A stretch of 64,000 nucleotides of DNA from Trichomonas vaginalis G3 (taxonomy: Eukaryota > Parabasalia > Trichomonadida > Trichomonadidae), in the NCBI RefSeq assembly GCF_026262505.1, contig NC_067203.1, forward strand, positions 7,006,001-7,070,000. The letters run 5' to 3'. Below are positions 18,946 to 28,687 of the stretch, piece by piece; the first letter of the stretch is position 1, and every line of letters starts with the position of its first letter. A program made the position numbers and the translations under genes. The notes beneath the pieces were generated by a model. The model searched no databases and was not told the origin of the DNA. It saw only the letters and a program-made list of their open reading frames with translations.

Positions 18946-19002
18946 AAATAACAGAGTATTTTGACAACTTCAAACAAGTAGAGTAGATGAACCATTTATT
19001 TT

Positions 19003-19878
19003 TCAAGCTTGACTTTTTACAATTTGAACTTTGTTTGCGTAGATATGAATTCTGAAAGAAGTATGAGGGTCTTGTATGACTTTGTACTTCTCCCATAGTT
19101 CATGTCTGTCAAACTTACCTGCCATGGACTCTTTCATAAGTTCCATGAAATCGTCTTCGGACAATCCGGGGAAAAGTACAATGTCAGTAAGTATTCTCTT
19201 TACATCCTTACTTAAACTCTTTGCTGTCTGTACACATATTACGACTGAGATGTTAAAGTGTCTGAGCTTCTTAAGAATTCGACACATATCTTGTTCTCTA
19301 TTCTTAAGCAAAGGATGAGAAGCAAAGTCATCTAAGATAAGAAGACACCTATGAGGGTATGTCTTCCAATCGTAAGATTGCAATTTCTTCGAAATGTATT
19401 CTATCTCTTTCTGTTTGTTTCTGAAGTGTTTCTTCTCTAATATTCTCTGCATTTCCTCATTTGGGTCTTTGAACTTAGAATTTATATACTCATTTATAGC
19501 ATTATACTTCAAAACTCTTCTTTGGTACTTCTTTATCCAATCTAACAACTCAGTATCCTTTATACATACTAACTTAGACTTCTTTATAATATCTTTGAAC
19601 GAATTGACGGTTTGGTCAAATTGACCAGAAGTACTACAAATGACTACTAACTCATAGAATGGGTTCTTCTCATCTAGTTCTTGTTGTTGTGCAGCCATTT
19701 TAAGATAAGTGAAAGTCTTACCAGACCCAGGTGGTGCAATTAGACCTGTTATACCATTCTGAGCAAATAAGAACTTGTCATGTATAGGCTTTATCTGAGC
19801 ATTTTCTAACTTCCTCTTGTTCTTGTTTAAAGCATTCTCAAATTTCTTGTCAATGTCAGCAAACTTTTTTTCTAACAT
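19003..19878 (-). CDS. Packaging-type P-loop ATPase (A32/FtsK-HerA family), outer element
   Basis: About 290 residues from the ATG at 19876-19878 (MLEKKFADIDKKFENAL). Walker A is GLIAPPGSGKTFTYL, Walker B is RCLLILDDFAS, followed by LRHFNISVVICVQTAKSL, the sensor region. This is the genome-packaging ATPase found in Polintons, adenovirus-like and large DNA viruses, which drives DNA into the capsid. It is divergent from the gene at 19915. The frame is open throughout and the protein looks whole. A related but distinct ATPase is encoded by the inner element at 45604-46491. Confidence 0.85.
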   Translation of the reverse strand: MLEKKFADIDKKFENALNKNKRKLENAQIKPIHDKFLFAQNGITGLIAPPGSGKTFTYLKMAAQQQELDEKNPFYELVVICSTSGQFDQTVNSFKDIIKKSKLVCIKDTELLDWIKKYQRRVLKYNAINEYINSKFKDPNEEMQRILEKKHFRNKQKEIEYISKKLQSYDWKTYPHRCLLILDDFASHPLLKNREQDMCRILKKLRHFNISVVICVQTAKSLSKDVKRILTDIVLFPGLSEDDFMELMKESMAGKFDRHELWEKYKVIQDPHTSFRIHIYANKVQIVKSQA

Positions 19879-19914
19879 ATTTTTAGAAAAATTAAAATTT
19901 TTATCTTTTAGAAA

Positions 19915-20364
19915 ATGTCTAGCGATTTCGCTATCTATATTCGAGACAAGCTTTTCGACAGCAAAACATCTGTCGACCATAAAATCTTACATAGTGTAAA
20001 CAAGAAAGGTGAATTTGTTCTAAAGTTCTGTTTCTGGGAATATGACAAGAACCATAAAACATTAAGCAGAGCAGTCTTAAAATTTGTCAATGACAGACTT
20101 GTTGACAGAGATGACACCGATTGGAAAGATGAAGTCCAACAAAAGTTCTTAGAATGCAAAGAAGACACATGCGCTGTTCTTGAAGATGAAATAGAAAACA
20201 GAATAGATGAGCTATTAAAGGACAAAGAACTTTTACATAAATATAGTTGCGCCAAATTTGACATAACTCCACCAGAAAAGAAGAAGAAAGAAAAGAAAGA
20301 GAAAAAAGAAGAAGAGAAGAAAGAACCTGAACCAGTTCCAGAGAAAAAGAAATTTGACATGTAA
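19915..20364 (+). CDS. Hypothetical protein with Lys/Glu-rich tail, outer element
   Basis: A 149-residue protein: MSSDFAIYIRDKLFD, then FVLKFCFWEYDKNHKTLS, RAVLKFVNDRLVD and a charged low-complexity end (KKKEKKEKKEEEKKEPEP). The first 100 residues resemble the inner product at 37532-37906 (FVFTYVLKEYDRYHNEV, LIKFVDKKLV), so it is a shared family of both elements. Function unknown; a partner of the replication genes next door would fit. The frame looks whole. Confidence 0.6.
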   Translation: MSSDFAIYIRDKLFDSKTSVDHKILHSVNKKGEFVLKFCFWEYDKNHKTLSRAVLKFVNDRLVDRDDTDWKDEVQQKFLECKEDTCAVLEDEIENRIDELLKDKELLHKYSCAKFDITPPEKKKKEKKEKKEEEKKEPEPVPEKKKFDM

Positions 20365-20380
20365 AAATAAAATTTTATTT

Positions 20381-20800
20381 TTAGAACATTTCTGGGTCAA
20401 TGTCAATGTTCTCTTCCTCTTTAGGAGCAAACACTGGCTTAGACTCTAAAATCTTTTTACCCAATTTACCTTGAACTTCAACTATCTTAGACTCATAATA
20501 TTCATAGTCGTCTGCTTTCTTTGGTTCATAAGGTATAACAAGTTTGTATGCTTTGCCTTCTTTAAGGTTTGAAAACCTTCTGTCAAAACTTTCTTTGACT
20601 GCTAACAAACCTTCTATGTCTAAGTCTTCAAATTTCGCACCATTTTTAGTCACAATAGCAAACTTAACTGGTTCGATGTTCCAAACTTTGCTGAATGAAG
20701 ACTTTTCAAAATGGTAGAAGTAAACATTCAAATATGTGAATGGGTCTAGTTCTTCTTTAAGTCCTGACATGTACTTGTTTACTGAGATGAATTTTGCCAT
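20381..20800 (-). CDS. Hypothetical protein with acidic tail, possibly single-strand DNA-binding
   Basis: A 139-residue protein beginning MAKFISVNKYMSG. The middle is beta-rich (VKFAIVTKNGAKF, AYKLVIPYEPK) and the end is acidic with a final aromatic residue (ENIDIDPEMF), the style of single-strand DNA-binding proteins that recruit partners with their tail. It stands directly next to the helicase gene on the same strand. This is an inference from composition and position; no motif proves it. The frame looks whole. Confidence 0.45.
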   Translation of the reverse strand: MAKFISVNKYMSGLKEELDPFTYLNVYFYHFEKSSFSKVWNIEPVKFAIVTKNGAKFEDLDIEGLLAVKESFDRRFSNLKEGKAYKLVIPYEPKKADDYEYYESKIVEVQGKLGKKILESKPVFAPKEEENIDIDPEMF

Positions 20801-20836
20801 CTTTTCTATCGGATAAAAAAATATTTTTTTTAAAAT

Positions 20837-22071
20837 TTACTCATAAAAATTTTTCTTTGTATATACACCATTCTGTACGTCTAAAAGACTTTTGACATTT
20901 GCCAAGAATGTTCGTTTAGACGCTGTCATATAACCATATTCTTGACAATATTGTTTATACGAATCGTACAATGACCTTTCATCTAAACACTCAAAGTCAG
21001 TTTCATCTATGAACAGTTCATATACACTCTTGTTTGCTTCTAACAATGTTTGTCTCTCTTCGGTATGTGGAATTTGTCTTGGATTGAACTTTGAAATATC
21101 TAATGTCATGAAATATGAGAACAAGTGGTTGTAAAAGTCAGATGTCAAAGTTTCTGCTAAGTCGTCAAAATATTCTGTATCTTGCATATGAGAATCTGAC
21201 GTTCTGACAACTACATATCTTCTGTCAGAACTTTCTAACTTCATCGGAACAGCATTGTTTGAAACCATAATGAAGTTTGCAACATTTTCACAAACTCTTT
21301 GGTCTTTATATTTCTTTCAACAACTCCAACTTTATCTGTTATAAGACTCTTCAAAGCATCTGAGTTCAAAACTTTTGTTGTATCTATACTTTGAAGTTCA
21401 TTGCAAACTATAAGTTTCATATTCTCAATTGAAGAGTTAAATTTACCGCAGATGTTTTCTAAGTTTGTCATATTCGGATTCGAATAGCCCTCTAATAGTT
21501 TGCACAAAATATCTGTAAAGAATGTGTTCTTACCAGTTCCTTGTTTTCCAATTATAATGAGAGCAGTTTCATTCTTAGCACTTGGATGTTGTAAGATGTT
21601 TGCAAACCAACATAAGATATACTCATAAACCTTTTCGTTTCCATTGCATATAATTTCTTTGACATGGTCTAACCAAGCTTCTATAATATTTTCTTTCCAT
21701 TCTACTTGTTCATATTTATATCCAGTGAAGATAGAATAGAAGTTTGGAGAAGGTGTATAGAACTTTATACCTCGAACTGAAAAATCTTCTAACTTTGACA
21801 ATAAGATATCCCAAGCATCTAACATCTTCATGCCAACTTGTACGACTTTTATTTTCTTAAGTTTCTGTCTACATTCTTGTTCTGAAACTATTGTCGCTTT
21901 AGGTTTGTTAAAGACAACATCCCATTCTTTCATGACATAACATTCTGGGGCAGAGTCAACATAAATGACTAAACGTTTCAAATTCTCGACTGCTTTGTTA
22001 TAGTCTCTAAATGGACACATATTTCTGAATGCTTGGAAGTCATAAAAATCTGAAACATCTATTCTGTACAT
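20837..22071 (-). pseudogene. Superfamily 3 helicase (D5-like replication protein), outer element
   Basis: Begins MYRIDVSDFYDFQAF. The helicase core has Walker A IIIGKQGTGKNTFF, a Walker B-type LIVCNELQS, a motif C-type stretch with FIMVSNN-like residues and the SDRRYVVVRTSD region. A small C-terminal domain (CLDERSLYDSYKQY) follows. SF3 helicases of this type unwind DNA at virus replication origins and are typical of polinton-like viruses and large DNA viruses. Together with the absence of a visible polymerase B it suggests that the outer element replicated with host polymerase (inference). About one break. Confidence 0.8.
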
Positions 22072-22099
22072 TTTTATAAAAATAAAAAAAATATTTTTT

Positions 22100-22895
22100 T
22101 TATTCTTGACTTTGTTGTTGCATTTGTTGCATTTGTTGTTCTTGAGCTATTTGTTGTTGAAGTTGTTCTTGTAATACAATACTTTCACCAGTTGCATCTT
22201 CCAATTCGAAACTTTCTGCCGTCATTGACAAATACATAGGACATAAAAGTTTTACAGGAACAAAGTTTGCATCAACTAATGTCAACGTTATACTTGCCAA
22301 AGTGTTTGAGTTCACTAAGGTTGAAAATTCTGCATTCGAATGAACAATAGGCAAACCAGCAGAGAAAGTATTGTTTATACGCATAAGTATCTTTTGGTCA
22401 TAATAGTTTCTGTCGACATTCGAATAACACTTTGAACCTAAGTTTGAAACAATATATAAGATTGGTGTGCTTAATGTCAATGGAATAGACATTCCTTGTA
22501 TGACACCTTTTCCTGTTATAGGAAACTGTTGGTAGTAAAAACCAGAAATAAGTTTTGTTTATAGCTCATATCGTTTATAGTAAACTCAGTCGGACATCCA
22601 AACATAATGAAACCTGCTCTAGTTGCAGCACATGTTACACCCGTACTTAAAGTATTAAATAAGTCAACAAAACCTGTTGGTGGTATATCTGAGTAAGTAT
22701 CTTCAAAGGAGTATTTTTTACCATTCACAACAATAAAGTCTTCTGGTGTCAAAAGAGCAAAACAGGCTTTAGTCGTCATTGTGTTTAAAGTTAGTTTACA
22801 ATACCGTCCTTGAGGACTTTGTAAGTTTGTTGTTATAGAATTATATGACTCAGGGTTTTAGTCGTAATAGTATAAACCATTATATCTTCTGCCAT
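22100..22895 (-). pseudogene. Penton-type minor capsid protein, outer element
   Basis: Related to the inner protein at 43564-44340: an FIVVNGKKYSF segment (inner FEIDGKKHEIRF), FTINDMSYKQNLFL (inner FKITRMSHRVQLLLG) and TLTLVDANFVPVKLL (inner RLVDFQGEPVELKA) fall in the same order. The end is Gln-rich (LQEQLQQQIAQEQQ). In Polintons the second jelly-roll protein forms the capsid vertices; the assignment here is by position and pattern. About three breaks. Confidence 0.5.
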
Positions 22896-22899
22896 TTAC

Positions 22900-23482
22900 T
22901 TAGCAAATAAATTTTAATGAAATGTTGTGGTCGTCAAATATTTTTATGACGTCTGGGAAACTATACTTTAAGTTCAACGTTTCACCTCCTTTCATAACGT
23001 ATATCTTGTCAATGACATTATATGAAACACCACAGCAACTAATGTCGGGTTCTATTTCTTTGATGTTTATATCGTCTTGCCTCTGTCAAAAGTTTCAATA
23101 GTTCTTTCAAGACTTCATGAGGTGCAATGACATATGAGTTCACTTTTACAGGGTTGTGTTCGACCAAGTTTAACATTATACCTAAAGCTTGACAAATCTT
23201 CTCCTGAGTTTGAAGTTTGTCTTTCAGTTGTTGGTAGTCGTTTCGAATATCTGCAACAGAACTTAAGTCTCTGCTAACTTCAGGATATGTTGGTTGTTCT
23301 TTTACAGGAACAATTGCTATACCATCTTCGTCTTCGTATGGTTTCCCCACTTCAACATCTCTGTCTTTGACATTGACAATAACACTTTGACTGTTTGTTT
23401 GAGTTGGTGAATTTAACTTCACATCTGCCACCGCCATTAAACCTTTTGAAACACTCACGCTTCTATTTTTCGGAAATGACAT
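22900..23482 (-). pseudogene. Hypothetical protein next to the capsid genes, outer element
   Basis: Starts MSFPKNRSVSVSKGLM, has a long helix (DIRNDYQQLKDKLQTQEKI) and an HEVLKELLKLL segment, and ends with SLKFIC. In the inner element the gene at 44567-45181 has a similar position and style (KEDLENVISRI region, then a beta-rich end) and may be its counterpart. Role unknown; about one or two breaks. Confidence 0.4.
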
Positions 23483-23500
23483 TTTACTTAGAATAAAAAG

Positions 23501-23921
23501 ATGGACGTATTTCGAGTATCTCTTCGAATTGAAGCAGAACAAAGTTTACACACACAAACAATACAAATACATTGACAGAATAGTTCTTTATACAAACAAT
23601 GGTAAATGTTATAGAATAGCAATATTTGCTGAACCTAAATATTTCCATAAAGCAAAGAAAGTTGGTATAACTGAAATGGTGAAAGTTCTTGAAGCAGACA
23701 AAAATATAACTTCAAAACTTACAGATATTTCTAAAGGTAAGTTTATCTTACAATATTATGTCAAAACTGGCGTACTGTCAATATTTGACGGAGAGAAGTC
23801 AGTTCAAGAACAACTTACTGACCTGCTGCCAAAATCTGCTCGATGGAAGCTGTCGTTATGCCAATCTGAGGAGCCCCAGCAGGTTTCATCGAACGAATCT
23901 TCAAAAGAGCATCTTCCGTGA
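23501..23921 (+). pseudogene. Hypothetical protein, outer element
   Basis: A short gene opposite to the capsid genes. Readable segments are HKQYKYIDRIVLYTNNGKC and FILQYYVKTGVLSIFDGEKS. The inner protein at 44301-44570 (YECYVLGHELWLLLFDE) may be a distant counterpart by place. Its 3' part overlaps the end of the capsid gene. Broken, about one break. Confidence 0.35.
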
Positions 23922-25418
23922 AAAGTGCTATTGGTTTTGTAAACTTCTTTGCTCTCAGTTCATCTGGACCGTCTCTGTCACCAGTATATTGTATTTGTAC
24001 ATACCAACAGTTGAAATACCACCCATAAAGTCTTCTGAGTCAGCAAATGGAATGCCAAGCCAAAAGTTTGAACGGTCTCCATTTGTATATTGAGTTTTTT
24101 GACCTCCTGTATGAGTCCATACTTTCACATATGGCATAATAGAACTTTGCATTTCAGGGTTAATGTTGTTGTGAAGTTGTTGTTAAAGTTCATAGCATCT
24201 AATGTCAAGTTGTATGACCTCATATCCTCAACTGTAGAATATTCTTCTCTTGGATAATATTTGCCATCTATGTTTATATTGATATTTAATACCAGGGTTG
24301 TAGAAACAAGAATAGTCATTTATAGTTCGTCTGAACAGTACAAAACATAGTATCTGCATGTTTCATTGCAGTTGTTAAAGCAATATCTGTTCTTGCACCT
24401 GGGTCAGCACTTTGGTTTCCAACTTCACCTGCAAAGTCTTGACAGATATTTGGTGTATAGGGAACATAAGTGGAACTGCAATAATTTGGCAGCTAAAGCA
24501 TTTGAAATATCTGGGTCCAACATATAGACTGCAAGTCTGCTTTCTATTCTCTTGCATTCAAATTTTTCGCATGTGAACTTAACTGGTCCCAAGCAGTTCC
24601 AGCAGCATTGAAATAATAGTTTACTTCATTGTTGAAGTTTGAGAAACCAAAGTCTAAGTCAACTTTGTCTTTGCAAAATTCGGCGAATGACGTTTGATTT
24701 GTTCCCTTTACGTCTGTAAGAGTGAAATGGGTCTTGTGTTGGTGCAATGACTAAGTTATTTTTGCTTGGAGTAAGTTCAATAGAAATTTTTCCTGCCCAG
24801 TTTGGCAAGTATCTTAAATACCTGAAGATGAGGAAAGATGACAAAGGAACTCTAAGTTTCAGTTTTACTTTAGTGGCAGCAGTTCCATCTGAACCAGAAA
24901 GGTTAACATAAACTCCTGGAAACGTTAGGGTCAAGTCTTCTTATTTCTCAATATTTGCATACTGGTCTGTTTGTTCTCTAGCTTTGTTGTACTGAGTTTC
25001 TCAAAGCGAACCATTCATAGTTTGCCCATGTTACTGTTTGAACTAAGTCAGAGTTAGAATATATCTTATATCCCATGAAAACTTCTGGAGCATATTGGTA
25101 TCCGACATAGAAAATTCCATTGCAACCTTTCTTGTCAGACAACTTGGCAGAAGGTTTTATTTCAATGTCTTGTTCCACGTATAAGAATGAGTTGTCAATA
25201 GAAATAATATGAAAACCTGTCACAAGCAATATCTACTGTTGTTGAAGAACCTTCTCCAAACTCACCTACGTTTCATAAGAAACAGCATTGTATATTCGTA
25301 AGTTCCAGGAACTATTTCTGACCTTCTAATGGCATTGTCGCATTCGTTATACCAATTCGGAAACATTTCCGTTCATGGCATCCAAAACTGTTGGCGTTAT
25401 ATTCTGAGCGGCGTACAT
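23817..25418 (-). pseudogene. Major capsid protein (double jelly-roll), outer element
   Basis: Begins MYAAQNITPTVLDAMN, the same start as the third element's gene at 63880. Matching parts with the inner capsid protein (28688-30193) are EVFMGYKIYSNSDLV (inner AVAGYQILANGRIV), KLRVPLSSFLIFRYLRYLP (inner LRIPVRRFLPLEAIRFIP) and the NWAGKISIEL segment. Expected length is about 530 residues, near the Polinton usual size. The protein forms the pseudo-hexameric capsomers. About five or six breaks. Confidence 0.7.
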
Positions 25419-25419
25419 T

Positions 25420-27131
25420 TCATATGGGTAAAAATATAGAATAGTTGGATTTATGTGTCATAATAGAACCCACTCGGACCAAGCTTTACTTTCTTCCTGA
25501 CTGAGTTTTTAACTCTTTTTTTCCTTCATTGCCACTACTTTCACTAGATGAAGTTACTTCTTCACTACTTTCACTTGTTCTACTCTTCTTCTTTGGGTGT
25601 CGCTTTTGGTAACTGCCCTCTGCTTCAAGTTGTTGCAATCTTTGCCTCATGTTCACCTAGTATGTTGTAAATTTCCCATGTCCATTTTGCCTTTGGGCTC
25701 TGGTCGCCCATCTCAGGTAAACCTATATCCTAGAAAGATTTTGTCATAGTTGTATTTGAGTCTTCGCTTATTGTTTGCATGACTCTTTCCTGAGTTTCCG
25801 GTTCAAGCTCTTCAAACAGAGCTTGTCCATATGGAATAAGCTCGTTTCCAAATATATGTTTTTGTAGCCATTCTGTTTTCTTTCCATGTTACCAACAATA
25901 TCTTTTTGAATGGAAAGCTTTTACCCAATGTTTCAGTCTTGCGTCATTTATTTCTGTAGTTGGTTTTTATTTTGTCAAGGAACATGTTTTTCAATTACTA
26001 ACATTTCATTTGGTACTGTCCATTTGAGTTTTCTTAAATATTCATCCCTTCTCGTTCATTGTCTGCAAAGTAAGTTTTTATGACATTTTGTAAACTTTCG
26101 TTGCGAAGTCATGTACAATAGGTTCTCTTCCTTCTTCTCTCCCTAACTTTCTTTCTAAACTCTTCACCAAATATACCATCTTTATGGTTCTGTGTAGTTC
26201 TTTGAGAATAATGTTCTAGAACGTCAGGTGTTATATTTTCCATCAGCCATGTTCATTTCATACTGGTTCAAAATATCTGCATCTTTCATATCTTTTCAAT
26301 GGCATTAAAGCGCGCTGAAAATACCAGCTACATCTGGTTCACCATTCACTTCCATTGCGTCTACAACTTCTTGGAATTGTGGTTGTAAGTTTATGAACCA
26401 CCTATCCGGATTAGCTTTATGACCCCATCTCATTGTAGTTCCATCGTCTGCAGAAACAAAAGTAGGTTTGTTTCCATATTGGTAGGTTCTGAATGAACTT
26501 TAAACAATGTTTCATTTCTATATGTTTTGTTGAAATTTAACCTTTTATTTTCACCGAGTTCATCCAAAGATTGAACGTTATATGCTCGTAAGTAAAAAGG
26601 ATTGTTTGTATTTGTGACATTATCTTTCAGTACTTCCATTCTATGCTGGATATTTTCATCTGTGTTGAGTCTTTTGTATGTCGGCGAACATTTTCGATAT
26701 TCTTCTACTATGTCAGCCGAATTTTCTTAGACTCTTGGAAAGATTCCATATTCCCCGCATACACTTGTTGAGGGTCAAGATTTTTCGGCTGTTCCAAATC
26801 TTCATCTAGTTCTGTGAAGTTAGTTTCCAAAGGAGGGATTTGTTCGTTTCCTTCAGGCTCTTCTAGCTGTTGTTGCTGAACTATTTCTTCCATGTCTGGT
26901 TGTATCTGAACTTCTTCCTGTGGAGTTTCTTGTACCTCATCTGCTGGCATTTCATATATTCCGAGACCGTTTTTAACAAGTTCCCTATTTAAGCCATCCG
27001 CATTCATAACCCTTTCTTCTTTCGTTCCGTCTCTATTTTTTACGCGTTTCATGAAGATAGTTGAAATCATTTATCTCTGACACCAAATATCTTGGAGTAA
27101 ATTCATCCATGTCATTTGGATGATATGCTAT
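25420..27131 (-). pseudogene. Large structural protein gene, 3' part, outer element (split by the inner element)
   Basis: Homologous to 62252-63878 of the third element: FVMKRVKNRDGTKE, GIYEMPADEVQETPQEEV, the Gln-rich EEIVQQQQLEEPEGNEQ and FTELDEDLEQPKN. It lies just upstream of the capsid gene and its stop overlaps the approach to the capsid ATG by a few bases. The other part of the gene is at 48875-50627, on the far side of the inner Polinton. About six breaks besides the insertion. Confidence 0.7.
27127..27131 (+). repeat. Target site duplication of the inner Polinton, left copy (GCTAT)
   Basis: GCTAT stands directly before AGTTAGTATACC. The same five bases follow the other end at 48870-48874. 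The uninterrupted target is visible in the third element at 62252-62256 (ATAGC on the plus strand). Confidence 0.9.
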
Positions 27132-27348
27132 AGTTAGTATACCTAAGTCGTGTACTGTGGCACTGCGCGCCTCCGTACACAACTTAGCGGTTTTGACACT
27201 TTTACGAAACCGTTAATGTATATTTTACAACACAAACACAAACACCAACTTAACCTTAAATATTTATAAAGCCGCCAACACTTCACCTCACTAATGAAAA
27301 AATAAACGTTTTCACAAACGACTTCACTAATGTAAAAAATAAACGTTC

Positions 27349-27666
27349 TCACTTACAAAAGTATTGCAACTCCTCCTTGCTGTGCTTCACATAACAGCTC
27401 ATAATCTTCTGACTCACTTTCTCTTCATATAGGTCAAAATCACTGTCAAAATGAATGTTAGTAAGTTTTGACAAAGCTAATGAAACACGTTTACCGTTTG
27501 TATCGTATGCTTGTATAAACTTTCCATTCTTCATTCCTTCATAAACGCTCAAACTAACTTTACCCTTTCTCCCTCGTATCTGATAGAATGTATTTTCACG
27601 AGGAACGAAGAACAAATTCTTGAACTCATGACCGTTGTAGTTTGTTATCTCAATAGTTTTCGTCAT
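27349..27666 (-). CDS. Terminal-repeat gene, left copy
   Basis: A 105-residue product beginning MTKTIEITNYNGHEFKNLFF. It contains a short beta-rich core (YQIRGRKGKVSLSVY, GKRVSLALSKL) that could be a small SH3-like fold, then an acidic end. Its twin in the right repeat is at 48332-48652. No family recognised. Being inside the terminal repeat it is transcribed toward the element's end. Confidence 0.6.
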   Translation of the reverse strand: MTKTIEITNYNGHEFKNLFFVPRENTFYQIRGRKGKVSLSVYEGMKNGKFIQAYDTNGKRVSLALSKLTNIHFDSDFDLYEEKVSQKIMSCYVKHSKEELQYFCK

Positions 27667-27764
27667 TTACATCCAAATAAAATTTTCAGTAAATAATAAA
27701 AAAACTTAAAAATTAATGATATCACCACCCTCACACGTATGAAAACATAGCGCAAAAATAAATT

Positions 27765-27811
27765 TAGGTGAAGTGGTGAAATCTCACCTCTTTTTTCACC
27801 TTTTTTTCACC
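27765..27811 (+). repeat. Palindromic unit 9 (GTG class), inner element
   Basis: AGGTGAAGTGGTGAAATCTC, then CACC with TTTTTTCACC arms. The centre is AATC, not GATC. It lies in the left terminal repeat and has its twin at 48181-48230. Confidence 0.85.
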
Positions 27812-27849
27812 CCGCAAGCGGCTCTGACCTTTGGGTTGTTGAATTCATT

Positions 27850-28087
27850 ACTTTATAACTCTCTTCCTTTCTCCAACTCTTCTAACTTCTTCTTAAGTTC
27901 AGCAATGTTGTCCTCATGAAGTTTAATCTTTCTCAAATTCCTTCTTATCTAATGGTTGCTTTATCTTTCTAAACTGAACTCTACCATCCTTCATAGTATG
28001 AACGTAAAAACCTTCTGGAACCGCTCCTGATTTAATGTATTCTACCAAAAATTTTTGTTTCATTGCTTCAGTGACTTTAGTCGTCAT
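27850..28087 (-). pseudogene. Small hypothetical protein, inner element
   Basis: Begins MTTKVTEAMKQKFLVEYIKS, with GFYVHTMKDGRVQFRKIK and a Lys/Glu/Leu-rich helix at the end. Not recognised. About one break. Confidence 0.4.
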
Positions 28088-28134
28088 TTCAATCAAATAA
28101 AATTTTAATATTAAATAAAAATAACGTTATTTTT

Positions 28135-28590
28135 TCAGTAAGGAAACGCAGGAGTTTTACGATTTATTTGAGGAGTAGGTTCTGGTTTAAATGTTGGAGT
28201 CGGTTTTGGAGTTGACTTTTGAACAGGAGTTTGTACTTCATAGGTTCAGGAGTCATTGAAGGTGTTGTTTGTGAAGGCGTTGGTTTTGGCGATGGTGTCG
28301 GAGTTTGTTTAACTTCAGCTACTTCAGTATTATTTACAACATTTGCTTTATTTCTTTTCAACATCATTACTGCTCCTGCTGTAGCTAGCAAACCTAGTGG
28401 GAGACCATATTTTATATAAGGACTTGACCAAATGCTATTTTTGACAGGAGCTGGTGGAACACCTAACCTTGGTGAGACTGCTCTTTGCCATTGTGCAGCT
28501 CGTAAGAAATATTCAATAGGTGCTCCATAATCGTTTGGTAAAGTTTGTTTCAGATGGTGAAGGTTCACGAGAGCTTGATGAAGAACTCAT
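28135..28590 (-). pseudogene. Single-pass membrane protein with proline-rich stalk, inner element
   Basis: A Ser-rich start is followed by a hydrophobic segment (YGLPLGLLATAGAVMML) and a Pro/Thr/Ser/Lys-rich stretch (KQTPTPSPKPTPSQTTPS). A virion membrane or entry protein would fit, as inner-membrane proteins occur in related viruses, but no family is recognised. About two breaks. Confidence 0.4.
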
Positions 28591-28687
28591 TTATAAGCTT
28601 TAAAAATAAACGTTCATCCTTTATTCCTCACTGTCGTCCGTGCTAAGTTATAGTCGTCAAGTCTTATTATTGGTATGCCTGACTGTC

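Larger units (their letters stand above)
27132..27870 (+). repeat. Left terminal inverted repeat of the inner Polinton
   Basis: Matches 48119-48869 inverted, from the AGTTAGTATACC end through a TIR gene and a palindromic unit to ATTACTTTATAACTCTCTTC. Differences are a handful of single-base indels and substitutions. The inner limit coincides with the 3' ends of the first gene of each arm. Confidence 0.9.
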
